Below are positions 43,320-52,188 of a stretch of DNA of 64,000 bases, piece by piece. The notes under the pieces are model-generated. The model was not told the origin of the DNA. It searched no databases and saw only the letters and a program-made list of their open reading frames with translations. Numbering within the stretch: the stretch's first letter is position 1; every line of letters starts with the position of its first letter. The position numbers and the translations under genes were made by a program. The stretch spans positions 75,933 to 139,932 of the forward strand of contig JAEZCT010000083.1 in NCBI GenBank assembly GCA_023433405.1, read 5' to 3'. This DNA comes from Bacillota bacterium. Lineage in GTDB: Bacteria > Bacillota > Clostridia > Oscillospirales > Ruminococcaceae.

Positions 43320-44975
43320 ATGGTCAAAAGGTCTTTGATAGCTAAAATGCTGCTGCTCATTTTCCTCCCAACGTTATTTATGCTAACTCTTTGTGGTGCA
43401 GTGGTTACTTTTCTTGCGATGGATTCTGTGGAGGATACCGTCAAAAGCAACATTGCCGCCCAAAACAGGCTCATCGCAACGCAGCTCTCCTCCACCAACA
43501 ACCAGCTCACCTCCTTTGATTGGATAAAGGAAAGCGGCTATACCGAAATCAATCACTTTGTGGTGTATGATTCGTTCAACACCATTTTGTTCTCATCCGA
43601 TGAAGCGGACACCGGCAAGCAAATCGGCGATTTGTTTAAGGATGCTAGCGCCCTCACCTCCCTGACTCAAAACGCGGGAGTGCCGGAGATGAGCGTGGTA
43701 AAGGGCAATCCATCCATTTGTGTGATTAACCCGATTGACGGAGCCAACGCCAGCTTTATGACACTGGTACCTCTCGTACATATCAGCGAAAAATCGGGCT
43801 CACTTTCCCGCACTCTGATTCTTGTGTTCGCGGGGATTCTTGCCCTCACCTTTGTTGTGATTATGATCTCCACGCGGCTCATTATCAAGCCAATCAACAA
43901 GCTGAAGGATGCTTCCCTGCAAATTGCGGAAGGCAACTTCTTTGTGACGGTGGATGTCCGTTCCAAGGATGAAATCGGCCAGCTGGCTGCGGCAATTAAA
44001 CGGATTGTACAGCGGCTTAGCAACTATGTGCTGTATATTGATGAAATTACCGAGGTGCTTACCTCCGTATCGGCGGGTGACCTCACCTACTCGCTGCGCA
44101 ACGATTACATCGGCGAGTTTGCCAGCATTAAGGATGCGCTGCTAAAGATATCCGATTCGCTCAACAAGACCATGTCGGGTATCAACAACGCCGCCGAGCA
44201 GGTCTCCAGCGGCAGCATCCAGGTTTCGGGCGCGTCTCAGGCGCTTTCGCAGGGCTCGACGCAGCAGGCAAGCGCCATTGAGGAGCTTTCAAGCACCATC
44301 CGTGATGTAAACCGCAAGGTGAAGCTGAACGCGGAAAGCGCAAAGGACGCAAACTCCCTTTCGCACCAGACGGTTGAGAATGTGGAGCGGTGCAGCGAGC
44401 TGATGCGCAGCATGCTGGAATCCATGGAGAAAATCAATGACGCGTCCTCCAATATCAAGAAGATTATTAAGGTCATTGATGATATCTCCTTCCAAACCAA
44501 CATTCTTGCCCTTAACGCCGCGGTCGAGGCGGCGCGGGCGGGCGCGGCGGGCAAGGGCTTTGCGGTAGTCGCCGACGAGGTACGCAACCTTGCCACCAAG
44601 AGCGCGCAGGCCGCGAAAAACACCACCGAGCTGATTGAGTCCTCCCTCAAGGCAGTGGAGGATGGCGTGGGTCTTGCGGAAAGAACCGCCTCGGCACTGG
44701 AGCAGATTGTGCAGGACGCCAACGATTCCAGTAAGCTGATTGGCGACATTACAATTGCCACCAACGACCAGGCCACCGCCGTAATGCAGATTACCCAGGG
44801 CGTGGAGCAGATTTCCTCTGTTGTGGAAACAAACTCCGCCACCGCGCAGCAGACCGCCGCCGCCAGCGAGGAGCTTTCCTCTCAGGCCGACGTGCTCAAG
44901 CGCATGACCAGCCATTTTAAGCTCAAGGGCGAGGATGAAGAAACCGAGGAGCACGCGGATTTCTGCACGGTCTAG
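43320..44975 (+). CDS. Methyl-accepting chemotaxis protein
   Basis: 551 residues from ATG 43320 with AAAGG 8 nt upstream. Membrane helices at about 8-30 and 163-185 enclose a short extracellular sensor (single Cache or dCACHE-like, with NHFVVYDSFNTILFSSD). A HAMP region (about 187-260, RLIIKPINKLKDASLQIAEGNF) precedes the signalling coiled coil, whose hairpin tip is DDISFQTNILALNAAVEAARAG...FAVVADEVRNLA. It signals to CheA/CheW. No che genes are in the window. The acidic tail (EDEETEEH) lacks a CheR-binding pentapeptide. Repeat copy E follows the stop by 12 bp. Confidence 0.95.
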   Translation: MVKRSLIAKMLLLIFLPTLFMLTLCGAVVTFLAMDSVEDTVKSNIAAQNRLIATQLSSTNNQLTSFDWIKESGYTEINHFVVYDSFNTILFSSDEADTGKQIGDLFKDASALTSLTQNAGVPEMSVVKGNPSICVINPIDGANASFMTLVPLVHISEKSGSLSRTLILVFAGILALTFVVIMISTRLIIKPINKLKDASLQIAEGNFFVTVDVRSKDEIGQLAAAIKRIVQRLSNYVLYIDEITEVLTSVSAGDLTYSLRNDYIGEFASIKDALLKISDSLNKTMSGINNAAEQVSSGSIQVSGASQALSQGSTQQASAIEELSSTIRDVNRKVKLNAESAKDANSLSHQTVENVERCSELMRSMLESMEKINDASSNIKKIIKVIDDISFQTNILALNAAVEAARAGAAGKGFAVVADEVRNLATKSAQAAKNTTELIESSLKAVEDGVGLAERTASALEQIVQDANDSSKLIGDITIATNDQATAVMQITQGVEQISSVVETNSATAQQTAAASEELSSQADVLKRMTSHFKLKGEDEETEEHADFCTV

Positions 44976-44987
44976 CCGCACCAGCTT

Positions 44988-45088
44988 ATACTAATCTCCT
45001 CAAAAAGAGTCGGTAAAAATCCGCGTGAAAACCCATAAATTAAAGCTTTTCACTTGATTTTTATACTCTTTTAAGTCGGATATTAGTT
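44988..45088 (+). repeat. MITE-like inverted repeat, copy E
   Basis: About 101 bp, nearly identical to copy D (differences at only a few positions such as GTCGG/GTCGA and AAGTCGG/AAATCGG), 12 bp behind the chemoreceptor stop. Confidence 0.92.
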
Positions 45089-45099
45089 TTAAAGAGATA

Positions 45100-45139
45100 A
45101 AACAAGCTTTGGCAACAGAGATGTTACCAAAGCTTGTTT
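45100..45139 (-). terminator. Terminator of the rubredoxin gene
   Basis: AAACAAGCTTTGG pairs with CCAAAGCTTTGTTT-type complement (45127-45139), with further pairing inside; on the minus strand a TTTTATC run follows. Confidence 0.8.
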
Positions 45140-45180
45140 CATTATACTATACCGAGCACTATGCACACATGGTAAAAGCC

Positions 45181-45339
45181 TTACTGCTCCTCAAAGGAAT
45201 CCTTGCCTACACCGCAAACGGGGCATACAAAATCATCGGGAACATCCGCCCACTTGGTGCCGGGAGCAACGCCGACATCGGGCGCGCCGGACGCTTCGTC
45301 ATAGGTGTAGCCGCAAACAGAACATACATATTTGGCCAT
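45181..45339 (-). CDS. Rubredoxin
   Basis: 52 residues, the standard rubredoxin size. It carries one electron on an Fe(Cys)4 centre in the cytosol, typically for oxygen or peroxide detoxification in anaerobes. The iron ligands are Cys6 and Cys9 (YVCSVCGYTYDEA) and Cys39 and Cys42 (FVCPVCGVGKDSF); the aromatic core Tyr4, Tyr11, Trp30 and Phe37 is intact. ATG 45339 has AAGGATGG 9 nt upstream. It is monocistronic with a clear terminator; no reductase or rubrerythrin gene is adjacent. Confidence 0.96.
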   Translation of the reverse strand: MAKYVCSVCGYTYDEASGAPDVGVAPGTKWADVPDDFVCPVCGVGKDSFEEQ

Positions 45340-45475
45340 AGGTCAAAACCATCCTTTCATTTTGTGTCCTTTTATGATAGCGGATAAGCGCGCCCGAAGT
45401 CTGTGACCGTATCACAAATCCCGCCTGGCACCTTATCGAGCCAACTGTATTAAGTATATCCGACCGGCGGGAATA

Positions 45476-48298
45476 TTACAACAGCCTTTTCAGATATTGT
45501 CCGGTGTAGGATTCCTTGCAGGCCGCCACCTCCTCCGGCGTACCGGCTACTAACAGCCTGCCGCCGTTGTCGCCGCCCTCCGGACCAAGGTCAATGAGAT
45601 AGTCCGCGGTTTTAATTACATCAAGGTTATGCTCAATCACCACCACCGTGTTGCCCGACTCCACCAAAAGCTGCAGCATTTCAATGAGCTTATGCACATC
45701 GGCGGTGTGCAGTCCTGTGGTAGGCTCGTCAAGGATGTAGATGGTCTTGCCGGTGGGGCGCTTCGCAAGCTCGGTGGCAAGCTTTACCCGCTGGGCCTCA
45801 CCGCCCGAAAGGGTAGTGGCGGGCTGCCCGATCTTGACGTAACCAAGACCCACGCTTTGCAAAATTTCCAGCTTGCGCGATACCCGGGGGATATTCGCAA
45901 AGAACTCCACGCCTTCATCCACCGTCATCTCCAGCACATCGTAGATGCTTTTGCCCTTAAACTTCACCTCAAGTGTTTCGCGGTTATATCGCTTGCCCTT
46001 GCAAACCTCGCAGGGAACATAGATGTCGGGTAAAAAGTGCATCTCAATCTTTAAAATGCCGTCGCCCTCGCAGGCCTCGCAGCGACCGCCCTTTACGTTA
46101 AAGGAGAAGCGGCTGGCCTCGTAGCCGCGAATCTTCGCGTCATTTGTGGCGGCGAACACATTGCGGATGTCGGTAAACACCCCGGTATAGGTTGCCGGGT
46201 TGGAGCGCGGGGTGCGCCCAATGGGGGACTGGTCGATGTCAATGACCTTATCCAGGTTCTCAATACCGAGAATTTCGTCGTGGACACCCACCTTGATATG
46301 GCTGCCGCCCAGCTCGGATGTGAGCTTCTTATATAGAATCTCGTTGACAAGGGAGCTTTTACCCGAACCGGATACGCCGGTAACACAGGTAAAGGTGCCA
46401 AGGGGGAATTTCACCGTGACGTTCTTCAGGTTGTTGTGCTTTGCCCCCTTAATGGTAAGAAAGCTGCCGTTGCCCTTGCGGCGGGTCTCCGGAATTTCTA
46501 TTTTTTTGCGTCCGCTCAGGTATTGGCCGGTAATTGAATGCTCGCAATCCTTAATCTCGTCAATGGTGCCGGCACATACCACCTGGCCGCCATGCACCCC
46601 CGCCGCGGGGCCGATATCCACGATGTAATCGGCGGCATACATGGTGTCCTCATCATGCTCCACCACAATAAGCGTATTGCCAAGGTCACGCAGGCGCTTG
46701 AGGGTGCCAATGAGCTTGTCGTTGTCGCGCTGATGCAGGCCGATGCTGGGCTCGTCAAGGATATACAGCACCCCCATGAGGGAGGAGCCGATTTGAGTCG
46801 CCAGCCGGATGCGCTGGCTCTCGCCGCCCGATAGGGTACCGGCCGAACGGGAAAGCGTCAGGTATTCGAGCCCCACGCTCAGCAAAAAGCCAAGGCGTTC
46901 GCGAATCTCCTTGAGTATCTGCGCGGCAATCATCTCCTCGCGTCCGCTGAGGGAGAGGGAGCAAATAAACTCCAGAGCCTTTGTGACCGACAGCCGGGTA
47001 AACTTGCTAATGTTCTGCCCGCCAACCGTCACCGCAAGGTATTCCGGCTTCAGGCGGTCGCCGTGACAGTCGGGGCAGACCACCGACGACATATAGGAGG
47101 AAAGCTCGTCCTTCATAAAGGAGCTTTGTGTTTCACGAAAGCGCCGCTCAAGGTTGTTAATAACCCCTTCAAACGGTGCGCGGTAGGTACCCTCGCCGTA
47201 CTCATTTTTACGGGTAATCTCAATGGCTTCGCCGTTTGTTCCGTATAGTATCTTTTCTATGTGCGAGGGAGAAAGCTTTGAGACCGGCTCGTCAAGCGAA
47301 AAACCGTAGTGCTTTGCAAGCCCGTCGTAATACATCTGGGCAATGGTGCCGCCGTCCCCGTAATACCAGCCGCTGGCTCTGATGGCCCCCTCGCGGATGG
47401 AGAGCCGTTTGTTGGGGAGGACAAGATCGGGATCCACCTTTAAAAAGGTGCCGAGCCCCGTGCATTTTTCACACGCACCCAGGGGGTTATTAAAGGAAAA
47501 CATGCGAGGGGCAAGCTCGTCTATGCTAATCTCATGCTCCGGGCAGGAATAGTTTTGCGAGAATAAAATCTCATCCCCGTCGATGACGTCAATTACCGCA
47601 AGCCCGCCTGTGAGACCGAGGGCGGTTTCCAGCGAGTCGGAGAGGCGGGACCGGATATCCTCCCGCACAACAAGACGATCCACCACAATCTCGATGTTGT
47701 GCTTTTTGTTCTTTTCAAGCTTAATCTGCTCCGAAAGGTCGTAAATGATACCGTCGGCGCGCACACGCACAAAGCCCGAGCGCTTTGCGGCCTCAAACTC
47801 CTTCTGATGCTCGCCCTTGCGTCCCCGCACCACGGGGGCAAGGACCTGAAGCTTGGTTTCATCCGGCAAACCCATTACCCGGTCCACCATCTGATCTACC
47901 GTCTGCTGAGAAATCTCCCGTCCGCACACCGGACAATGGGGATGCCCGATGCGGGCGTACAAAAGACGCAGGTAATCGTAGATTTCCGTCACCGTACCCA
48001 CTGTGGAGCGCGGGTTCCTGCTGGTGGTTTTCTGGTCAATGGAGATGGCGGGCGAAAGCCCCTCGATGGAGTCCACATCGGGCTTCTCCATCTGCCCTAA
48101 GAATTGCCGCGCATAGGACGACAGGCTCTCCACATACCTGCGCTGACCGTCGGCGTAAATGGTGTCGAACGCAAGGGAGCTTTTGCCCGAGCCGGAAAGT
48201 CCCGTGAAAACCACCAGCTTATCGCGTGGAATCTCAAGGTCAACATTCTTGAGGTTATGCTCTCTGGCGCCCTTAATGATAATTTTATCCTTTGACAA
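45476..48298 (-). CDS. uvrA: Excinuclease ABC subunit A
   Basis: 940 residues. UvrA dimers scan DNA for bulky lesions and load UvrB. Two ABC ATPase modules are seen, with Walker A GLSGSGKSSLAFDT near the start and GVSGSGKSSLVNEI near 640, signature LSGGESQRIRLA and LSGGEAQRVKLA, and zinc-finger Cys pairs (CPVCG, CEKC, CPDCHGD, CEACEGDG, CEVCKGK). The start is taken as TTG 48298, with GGAGGAG 6 nt upstream; a TTG five codons earlier overlaps that site. It lies 102 bp behind uvrB on the same strand. Confidence 0.97.
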   Translation of the reverse strand: MSKDKIIIKGAREHNLKNVDLEIPRDKLVVFTGLSGSGKSSLAFDTIYADGQRRYVESLSSYARQFLGQMEKPDVDSIEGLSPAISIDQKTTSRNPRSTVGTVTEIYDYLRLLYARIGHPHCPVCGREISQQTVDQMVDRVMGLPDETKLQVLAPVVRGRKGEHQKEFEAAKRSGFVRVRADGIIYDLSEQIKLEKNKKHNIEIVVDRLVVREDIRSRLSDSLETALGLTGGLAVIDVIDGDEILFSQNYSCPEHEISIDELAPRMFSFNNPLGACEKCTGLGTFLKVDPDLVLPNKRLSIREGAIRASGWYYGDGGTIAQMYYDGLAKHYGFSLDEPVSKLSPSHIEKILYGTNGEAIEITRKNEYGEGTYRAPFEGVINNLERRFRETQSSFMKDELSSYMSSVVCPDCHGDRLKPEYLAVTVGGQNISKFTRLSVTKALEFICSLSLSGREEMIAAQILKEIRERLGFLLSVGLEYLTLSRSAGTLSGGESQRIRLATQIGSSLMGVLYILDEPSIGLHQRDNDKLIGTLKRLRDLGNTLIVVEHDEDTMYAADYIVDIGPAAGVHGGQVVCAGTIDEIKDCEHSITGQYLSGRKKIEIPETRRKGNGSFLTIKGAKHNNLKNVTVKFPLGTFTCVTGVSGSGKSSLVNEILYKKLTSELGGSHIKVGVHDEILGIENLDKVIDIDQSPIGRTPRSNPATYTGVFTDIRNVFAATNDAKIRGYEASRFSFNVKGGRCEACEGDGILKIEMHFLPDIYVPCEVCKGKRYNRETLEVKFKGKSIYDVLEMTVDEGVEFFANIPRVSRKLEILQSVGLGYVKIGQPATTLSGGEAQRVKLATELAKRPTGKTIYILDEPTTGLHTADVHKLIEMLQLLVESGNTVVVIEHNLDVIKTADYLIDLGPEGGDNGGRLLVAGTPEEVAACKESYTGQYLKRLL

Positions 48299-48400
48299 TG
48301 GGTTCTCCTCCAAAACTGTTAAACGTTTGTTCTTAATTTTTGAAGAATTCGGATTTCTCCGAACTCCTCATGTTTCTTCCAAGCCGCTCTTAGGGGGCGT

Positions 48401-50371
48401 TTACTGACTGGGCTTTTCGTTTTTAAGCTTGTTTATCTTATCTCTCAGGTAGGCGGCATGTTCAAACTCCAAAAGCTTAGCCGCCGCCTTCATCTCGCGG
48501 GTAAACTGGTCAATCAGCTTTGCCTTTTCGTGGGCGCCGATCTTTTTGTCAAACGCCTTATCAATGCTCTCCCGCGCGGATATCTCAAGAAGGTCTCTTA
48601 CACCCTTTTTAATGGTGGTGGGAGTAATGCCGTGCTCCTCGTTATACCGCATCTGGATGGCGCGTCTGCGGGCTGTTTCGTGTATGGCGCGTTCCATGGA
48701 GCCTGTGACGGTATCGGCATACATAATAACCCGCCCTTCGGAGTTTCGCGCCGCGCGCCCGATGGTTTGAATCAGTGAGGTTTCGCTGCGCAAAAAGCCC
48801 TCTTTATCCGCGTCCAGAATGGCAACCAGCGACACCTCGGGGATATCAAGACCCTCACGCAAAAGGTTAATGCCCACCAGCACATCAAACTCACCCAGCC
48901 GCAGGTCTCGGATAATCTCCATTCGCTCAATGGTATCAATACCGTGGTGCATATAGCGCACCTTGCACCCCGCGTTTTCCAAAAAGGCGGTCAAATCCTC
49001 CGCCATCCGTTTGGTCAGGGTAGTAACCAGCACGCGCTCGCCCTTTTCGGTGCGAAGGTTGATTTCGGATAACAGGTCGTCAATCTGCCCCTCCACCGGT
49101 CGAACATCGATTTCGGGGTCAAGCAGCCCCGTGGGGCGGATGACCTGCTCCACAATCTGGGCGCTTCGGTCGCGCTCCAGCTGGCCGGGGGTGGCAGATA
49201 CGAACACCACCTGATCAAACTTATCGTAAAACTCCTCAAAGTTTAGCGGGCGGTTATCCAGTGCCGAAGGAAGCCGAAAGCCGAAGTTAACCAGCGTCTC
49301 CTTGCGGGCGCGGTCGCCGGCGGACATGCCGCGCACCTGCGGCAGCGTAACGTGGGATTCATCCACAAAAAGCAGAAAATCCTTCGGGAAATAGTCAAGC
49401 AGCGTAAAGGGGATACTGCCGGGCTCGCGGCCGGAAAGTACGCGGGAATAGTTCTCTATACCGCTGCAAAAGCCGACCTCGCGAAGCATTTCAATATCGT
49501 AGTTGGTTCGCTGCTCAATGCGCTGTGCCTCCAGCAGCTTCTCATTCTCGCGAAAATAGTTCAGCCGCCCGTATAGCTCGTCCTGCAGGACCGTAATGGC
49601 CTTTTCCATCTTTTCGCGGGATACGAGAAAGTGAGACGCGGGGTATATGACCGCATGGCTGAGTACCGCCTTAATCTCCCCCGTAAGGGGCAGCATCTCG
49701 CAAATGCGCTCGATTTCGTCACCAAAAAACTCAAAGCGCAGGGCAAGGTCACTGGAATAGGCGGGAAAAACCTCCACCACATCACCGCGTACGCGGAACC
49801 GATTGCGTTCAAAGGCAATATCGTTGCGCTCGTATTGCAGCTCCACAAGCTTTGCAATAAACTCGTCGCGGTTTTTCCTCATACCCGGACGCGCCGAGAT
49901 GACCATGCTGCGGTAATCAATCGGGTCGCCCAGGGTATAGATACAGGACACACTTGCCACGATAATGACATCCCTCCGCTCGGAGAGGGAGGCGGTGGCG
50001 GAATGGCGCAGCTTTTCGATCTCGGCGTTGATGGCGCTGTCCTTTTCGATGTAGGTGTCGGTGCTGGGGATGTATGCCTCCGGCTGGTAGTAATCATAGT
50101 AGCTTACAAAGTACTCCACCGCGTTTTCGGGAAAGAATTCCTTAAACTCACTGCACAGCTGAGCCGCCAGCGTCTTATTATGTGCAAGCACCAGCGCCGG
50201 GCGATTGAGCTGTGCGATGATGTTTGCCATAGTAAAGGTCTTGCCCGAGCCGGTTACACCAAGCAGGGTTTGCTCGCGAAGCCCCTGCTTGGCACCGTGT
50301 ACCAGCGAACGGATTGCCTCAGGCTGGTCGCCGGTGGGCTGATATTCGGATTTAAGTTTAAATTGATCCAT
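48401..50371 (-). CDS. uvrB: Excinuclease ABC subunit B
   Basis: 656 residues from ATG 50371 (GGGAGG 8 nt upstream). This helicase-fold protein verifies damage and recruits UvrC. Walker A is GVTGSGKTFTMAN, the beta-hairpin region is SYYDYYQPEAYIPSTDTYIEKDS, motif II is DESH (LLFVDESHVTLPQ), motif VI is QTIGRAARN, and the C-terminal UVR domain (AKLIDQFTREMKAAAKLLEFEHAAYLRD) contacts UvrC. The gene is between radC and uvrA; uvrC is not in the window. Confidence 0.98.
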   Translation of the reverse strand: MDQFKLKSEYQPTGDQPEAIRSLVHGAKQGLREQTLLGVTGSGKTFTMANIIAQLNRPALVLAHNKTLAAQLCSEFKEFFPENAVEYFVSYYDYYQPEAYIPSTDTYIEKDSAINAEIEKLRHSATASLSERRDVIIVASVSCIYTLGDPIDYRSMVISARPGMRKNRDEFIAKLVELQYERNDIAFERNRFRVRGDVVEVFPAYSSDLALRFEFFGDEIERICEMLPLTGEIKAVLSHAVIYPASHFLVSREKMEKAITVLQDELYGRLNYFRENEKLLEAQRIEQRTNYDIEMLREVGFCSGIENYSRVLSGREPGSIPFTLLDYFPKDFLLFVDESHVTLPQVRGMSAGDRARKETLVNFGFRLPSALDNRPLNFEEFYDKFDQVVFVSATPGQLERDRSAQIVEQVIRPTGLLDPEIDVRPVEGQIDDLLSEINLRTEKGERVLVTTLTKRMAEDLTAFLENAGCKVRYMHHGIDTIERMEIIRDLRLGEFDVLVGINLLREGLDIPEVSLVAILDADKEGFLRSETSLIQTIGRAARNSEGRVIMYADTVTGSMERAIHETARRRAIQMRYNEEHGITPTTIKKGVRDLLEISARESIDKAFDKKIGAHEKAKLIDQFTREMKAAAKLLEFEHAAYLRDKINKLKNEKPSQ

Positions 50372-50430
50372 ATCAAGGGCCTCCCATGATGGTAGCAATA
50401 TTTCCTCACCCGGCGTAATCTGCACGGCTG

Positions 50431-51195
50431 CTATTGAGTGTCATCCCGCTCCGGCAGGTCGTCCTCGTTTTCCCACATAAAGTTTGGCTGGGCAAACGCC
50501 TCCTGCAGCTGCCGGTCGGACAGCAGGTAGGAGGAATCGCGCAGGGAGACCCAATCATTATCCGCGACAATAATATGGTCTACCAGCGTAACGCCCACCA
50601 GCGACAGCGCCCTTTGAATCTTAGCGGTGGTGGTCAAATCCTCTCTGGATGGGAGCGCAAGGCCGCTGGGGTGGTTGTGTGAAAGAATGACCGACGTGGC
50701 GTTGCTCCGCACCGCAGTCTCAACAATGCGGCGAACCGAAACCTGTGTGGCGTTAACCGTGCCCTCCATCACCTCGGTGCAGGAAAGTACCTTGCCCTTT
50801 GCGTCAAGGCACACCAGCAGCACCAGCTCGTTGCATACCCCAATATACTTGGGCACCAGATATTCCCCCACCTTTTCGGGGTCGTCAAGCACTACGCCCG
50901 TTTTCAGGCGGTCGTTGTAATAGGCACGCGCCACCTGCGCGTACAGGCGCAGATACAGTGCGGCGCTTTCCCCCATACCCTTGACGGTGGCAAGCTCGTC
51001 CACCGGCGCGTCCAGCACCGCCGAAAAGGAGCCGAACCGCTCCATAAGCCGGTGTGCCGTTTCATTGGTATCCCGCCGGGGCAGGGCGTAAAATAGCAAA
51101 AGCTCCAGGATGTTGTGGTCAGAAAACGAGGATAGCCCGTTTTCCAAAAAGCGCCGTTTCATCCGCTCGCGATGCCCTTCGTGTATCTCCGCCAC
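50431..51195 (-). CDS. radC: RadC-family JAB/MPN protein
   Basis: 254 residues from GTG 51195. It has an N-terminal helix-hairpin-helix region (LLLFYALPRRDTNETAHRL, VKGMGESAALYLRL) and a C-terminal JAMM metalloprotease-like domain with SHNHPSGLALPSREDL. Despite the name, a DNA repair role for RadC is not established. The stop lies 60 bp before the uvrB start and the gene begins 37 bp after pyrE, so co-transcription with uvrB-uvrA is likely. Confidence 0.93.
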   Translation of the reverse strand: MAEIHEGHRERMKRRFLENGLSSFSDHNILELLLFYALPRRDTNETAHRLMERFGSFSAVLDAPVDELATVKGMGESAALYLRLYAQVARAYYNDRLKTGVVLDDPEKVGEYLVPKYIGVCNELVLLVCLDAKGKVLSCTEVMEGTVNATQVSVRRIVETAVRSNATSVILSHNHPSGLALPSREDLTTTAKIQRALSLVGVTLVDHIIVADNDWVSLRDSSYLLSDRQLQEAFAQPNFMWENEDDLPERDDTQ

Positions 51196-51232
51196 AGCGC
51201 CTCACCGCCTATCCGTTGGTAACATTCGCGTT

Positions 51233-51820
51233 TTATTTTGTTGGCAGCTTTCTGCTGCCGGGCTTTACTGGAGGCAGCTTACCCTCTTTGCACAAGGGGC
51301 AATCCGCGGCGTCCCAGGACTGTACCTTTGAGGAATAGACCGCGCGGTAAGGCACGCCAAAATTGATCTCCCCGCCGGTGCGGTCAACAATCGAGCCGAT
51401 GCCCACGACAATACCGCCCGCCGCCTCGACCAGCTCCTTAACCTCTACCACCGAGCCGCCGGTGGTCACCACGTCCTCAACCAAAAGGCAGCGCAAGCCG
51501 GGAGTAACCTCGAAGCCGCGCCGGAGCACCATTTTGCCCTCCTCCCGCTCGGCAAAGAAATTTTCGCACCCAAGCGTGCGGCTGACCTCGTAGGCCATCT
51601 GCACCGCGCCCATGGCGGGACCAATCACCACATCAACCTTATCTTCTTTAAACTGCTCGGCAAGCGCCGCGCACAGCTCCTCGCTGTACAGCGTGTTGCG
51701 GAATATCTTCGCGCATTGCAGGTAGCGGTCGGAATGCCTGCCTGAGGTGAGCAGAAAATGCCCCTCCAGCAATACCCCCGCCTTTTTTAAAACATCCTCG
51801 ACGCGTTCTCTTGTTAACAT
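51233..51820 (-). CDS. pyrE: Orotate phosphoribosyltransferase
   Basis: 195 residues. It makes orotidine 5'-phosphate from orotate and PRPP in pyrimidine synthesis. The PRPP-binding motif LLVEDVVTTGGSVVE is intact, as are VVIGPAMGAVQMAYEV and the N-terminal GHFLLTSGRHSDRYLQCA. ATG 51820 is chosen (GGGAGCG just upstream); an ATG four codons earlier lacks a site. The C-terminal tail with CPLCKEGKLPPVKPGSRK is the longer clostridial type. It heads a row with radC, uvrB and uvrA rather than a pyr operon. Confidence 0.96.
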   Translation of the reverse strand: MLTRERVEDVLKKAGVLLEGHFLLTSGRHSDRYLQCAKIFRNTLYSEELCAALAEQFKEDKVDVVIGPAMGAVQMAYEVSRTLGCENFFAEREEGKMVLRRGFEVTPGLRCLLVEDVVTTGGSVVEVKELVEAAGGIVVGIGSIVDRTGGEINFGVPYRAVYSSKVQSWDAADCPLCKEGKLPPVKPGSRKLPTK

Positions 51821-52188
51821 AGCCGCTCCCATCCGCCGGACAAATCCGGTCTTTTTCCCTGTTCACGCTTTTCACAAGCGTTAAGGCCATTTATTCGCCT
51901 TTTCCAGTTAGAACATACTTTTATCATTATATATCAAAAACATATGTTTGTATAGTCTCAACTTAAAAATAATTGACCGATTTCTCACAGGCAGATATAA
52001 TAAGTTTTGGAGTATACGACGATAATGAAACGACTTGAAAGAAAAAGGTTGATTGAATTCCCGTTATAACCATATTTCAAAGCGTTTCACCCTATTTTAT
52101 TTTCTTTTTCATCAGATAATGGTATGAAGTATGCAAACGGCGTTCAGTGCCATCGCACCTGAATGCCGGAAAGGACACGGCGGTTTGT
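51821..52188. other. Divergent region pyrE/rluA-like
   Basis: 368 bp, AT-rich in the middle. On the minus strand TATAAT (51926-51931) with a weak -35 could drive pyrE; a palindrome lies in its spacer. The plus-strand gene starts at 52189. Nothing else is supported. Confidence 0.4.
51938..51949. promoter_or_regulatory. LexA-like palindrome upstream of pyrE-radC-uvrBA
   Basis: AAACATATGTTT is a perfect 12-bp palindrome. It differs from the Gram-positive LexA box GAACNNNNGTTC only at the outermost base on each side and lies in the putative promoter spacer. Confidence 0.35.

Noticed and set aside
7672..45088. Dispersed repeats considered as CRISPR
   Set aside because: Copies are kilobases apart, in both orientations, and palindromic; there is no regular spacer array and no cas gene.
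49631..50389. 252-codon plus-strand frame
   Set aside because: Antisense shadow of uvrB.
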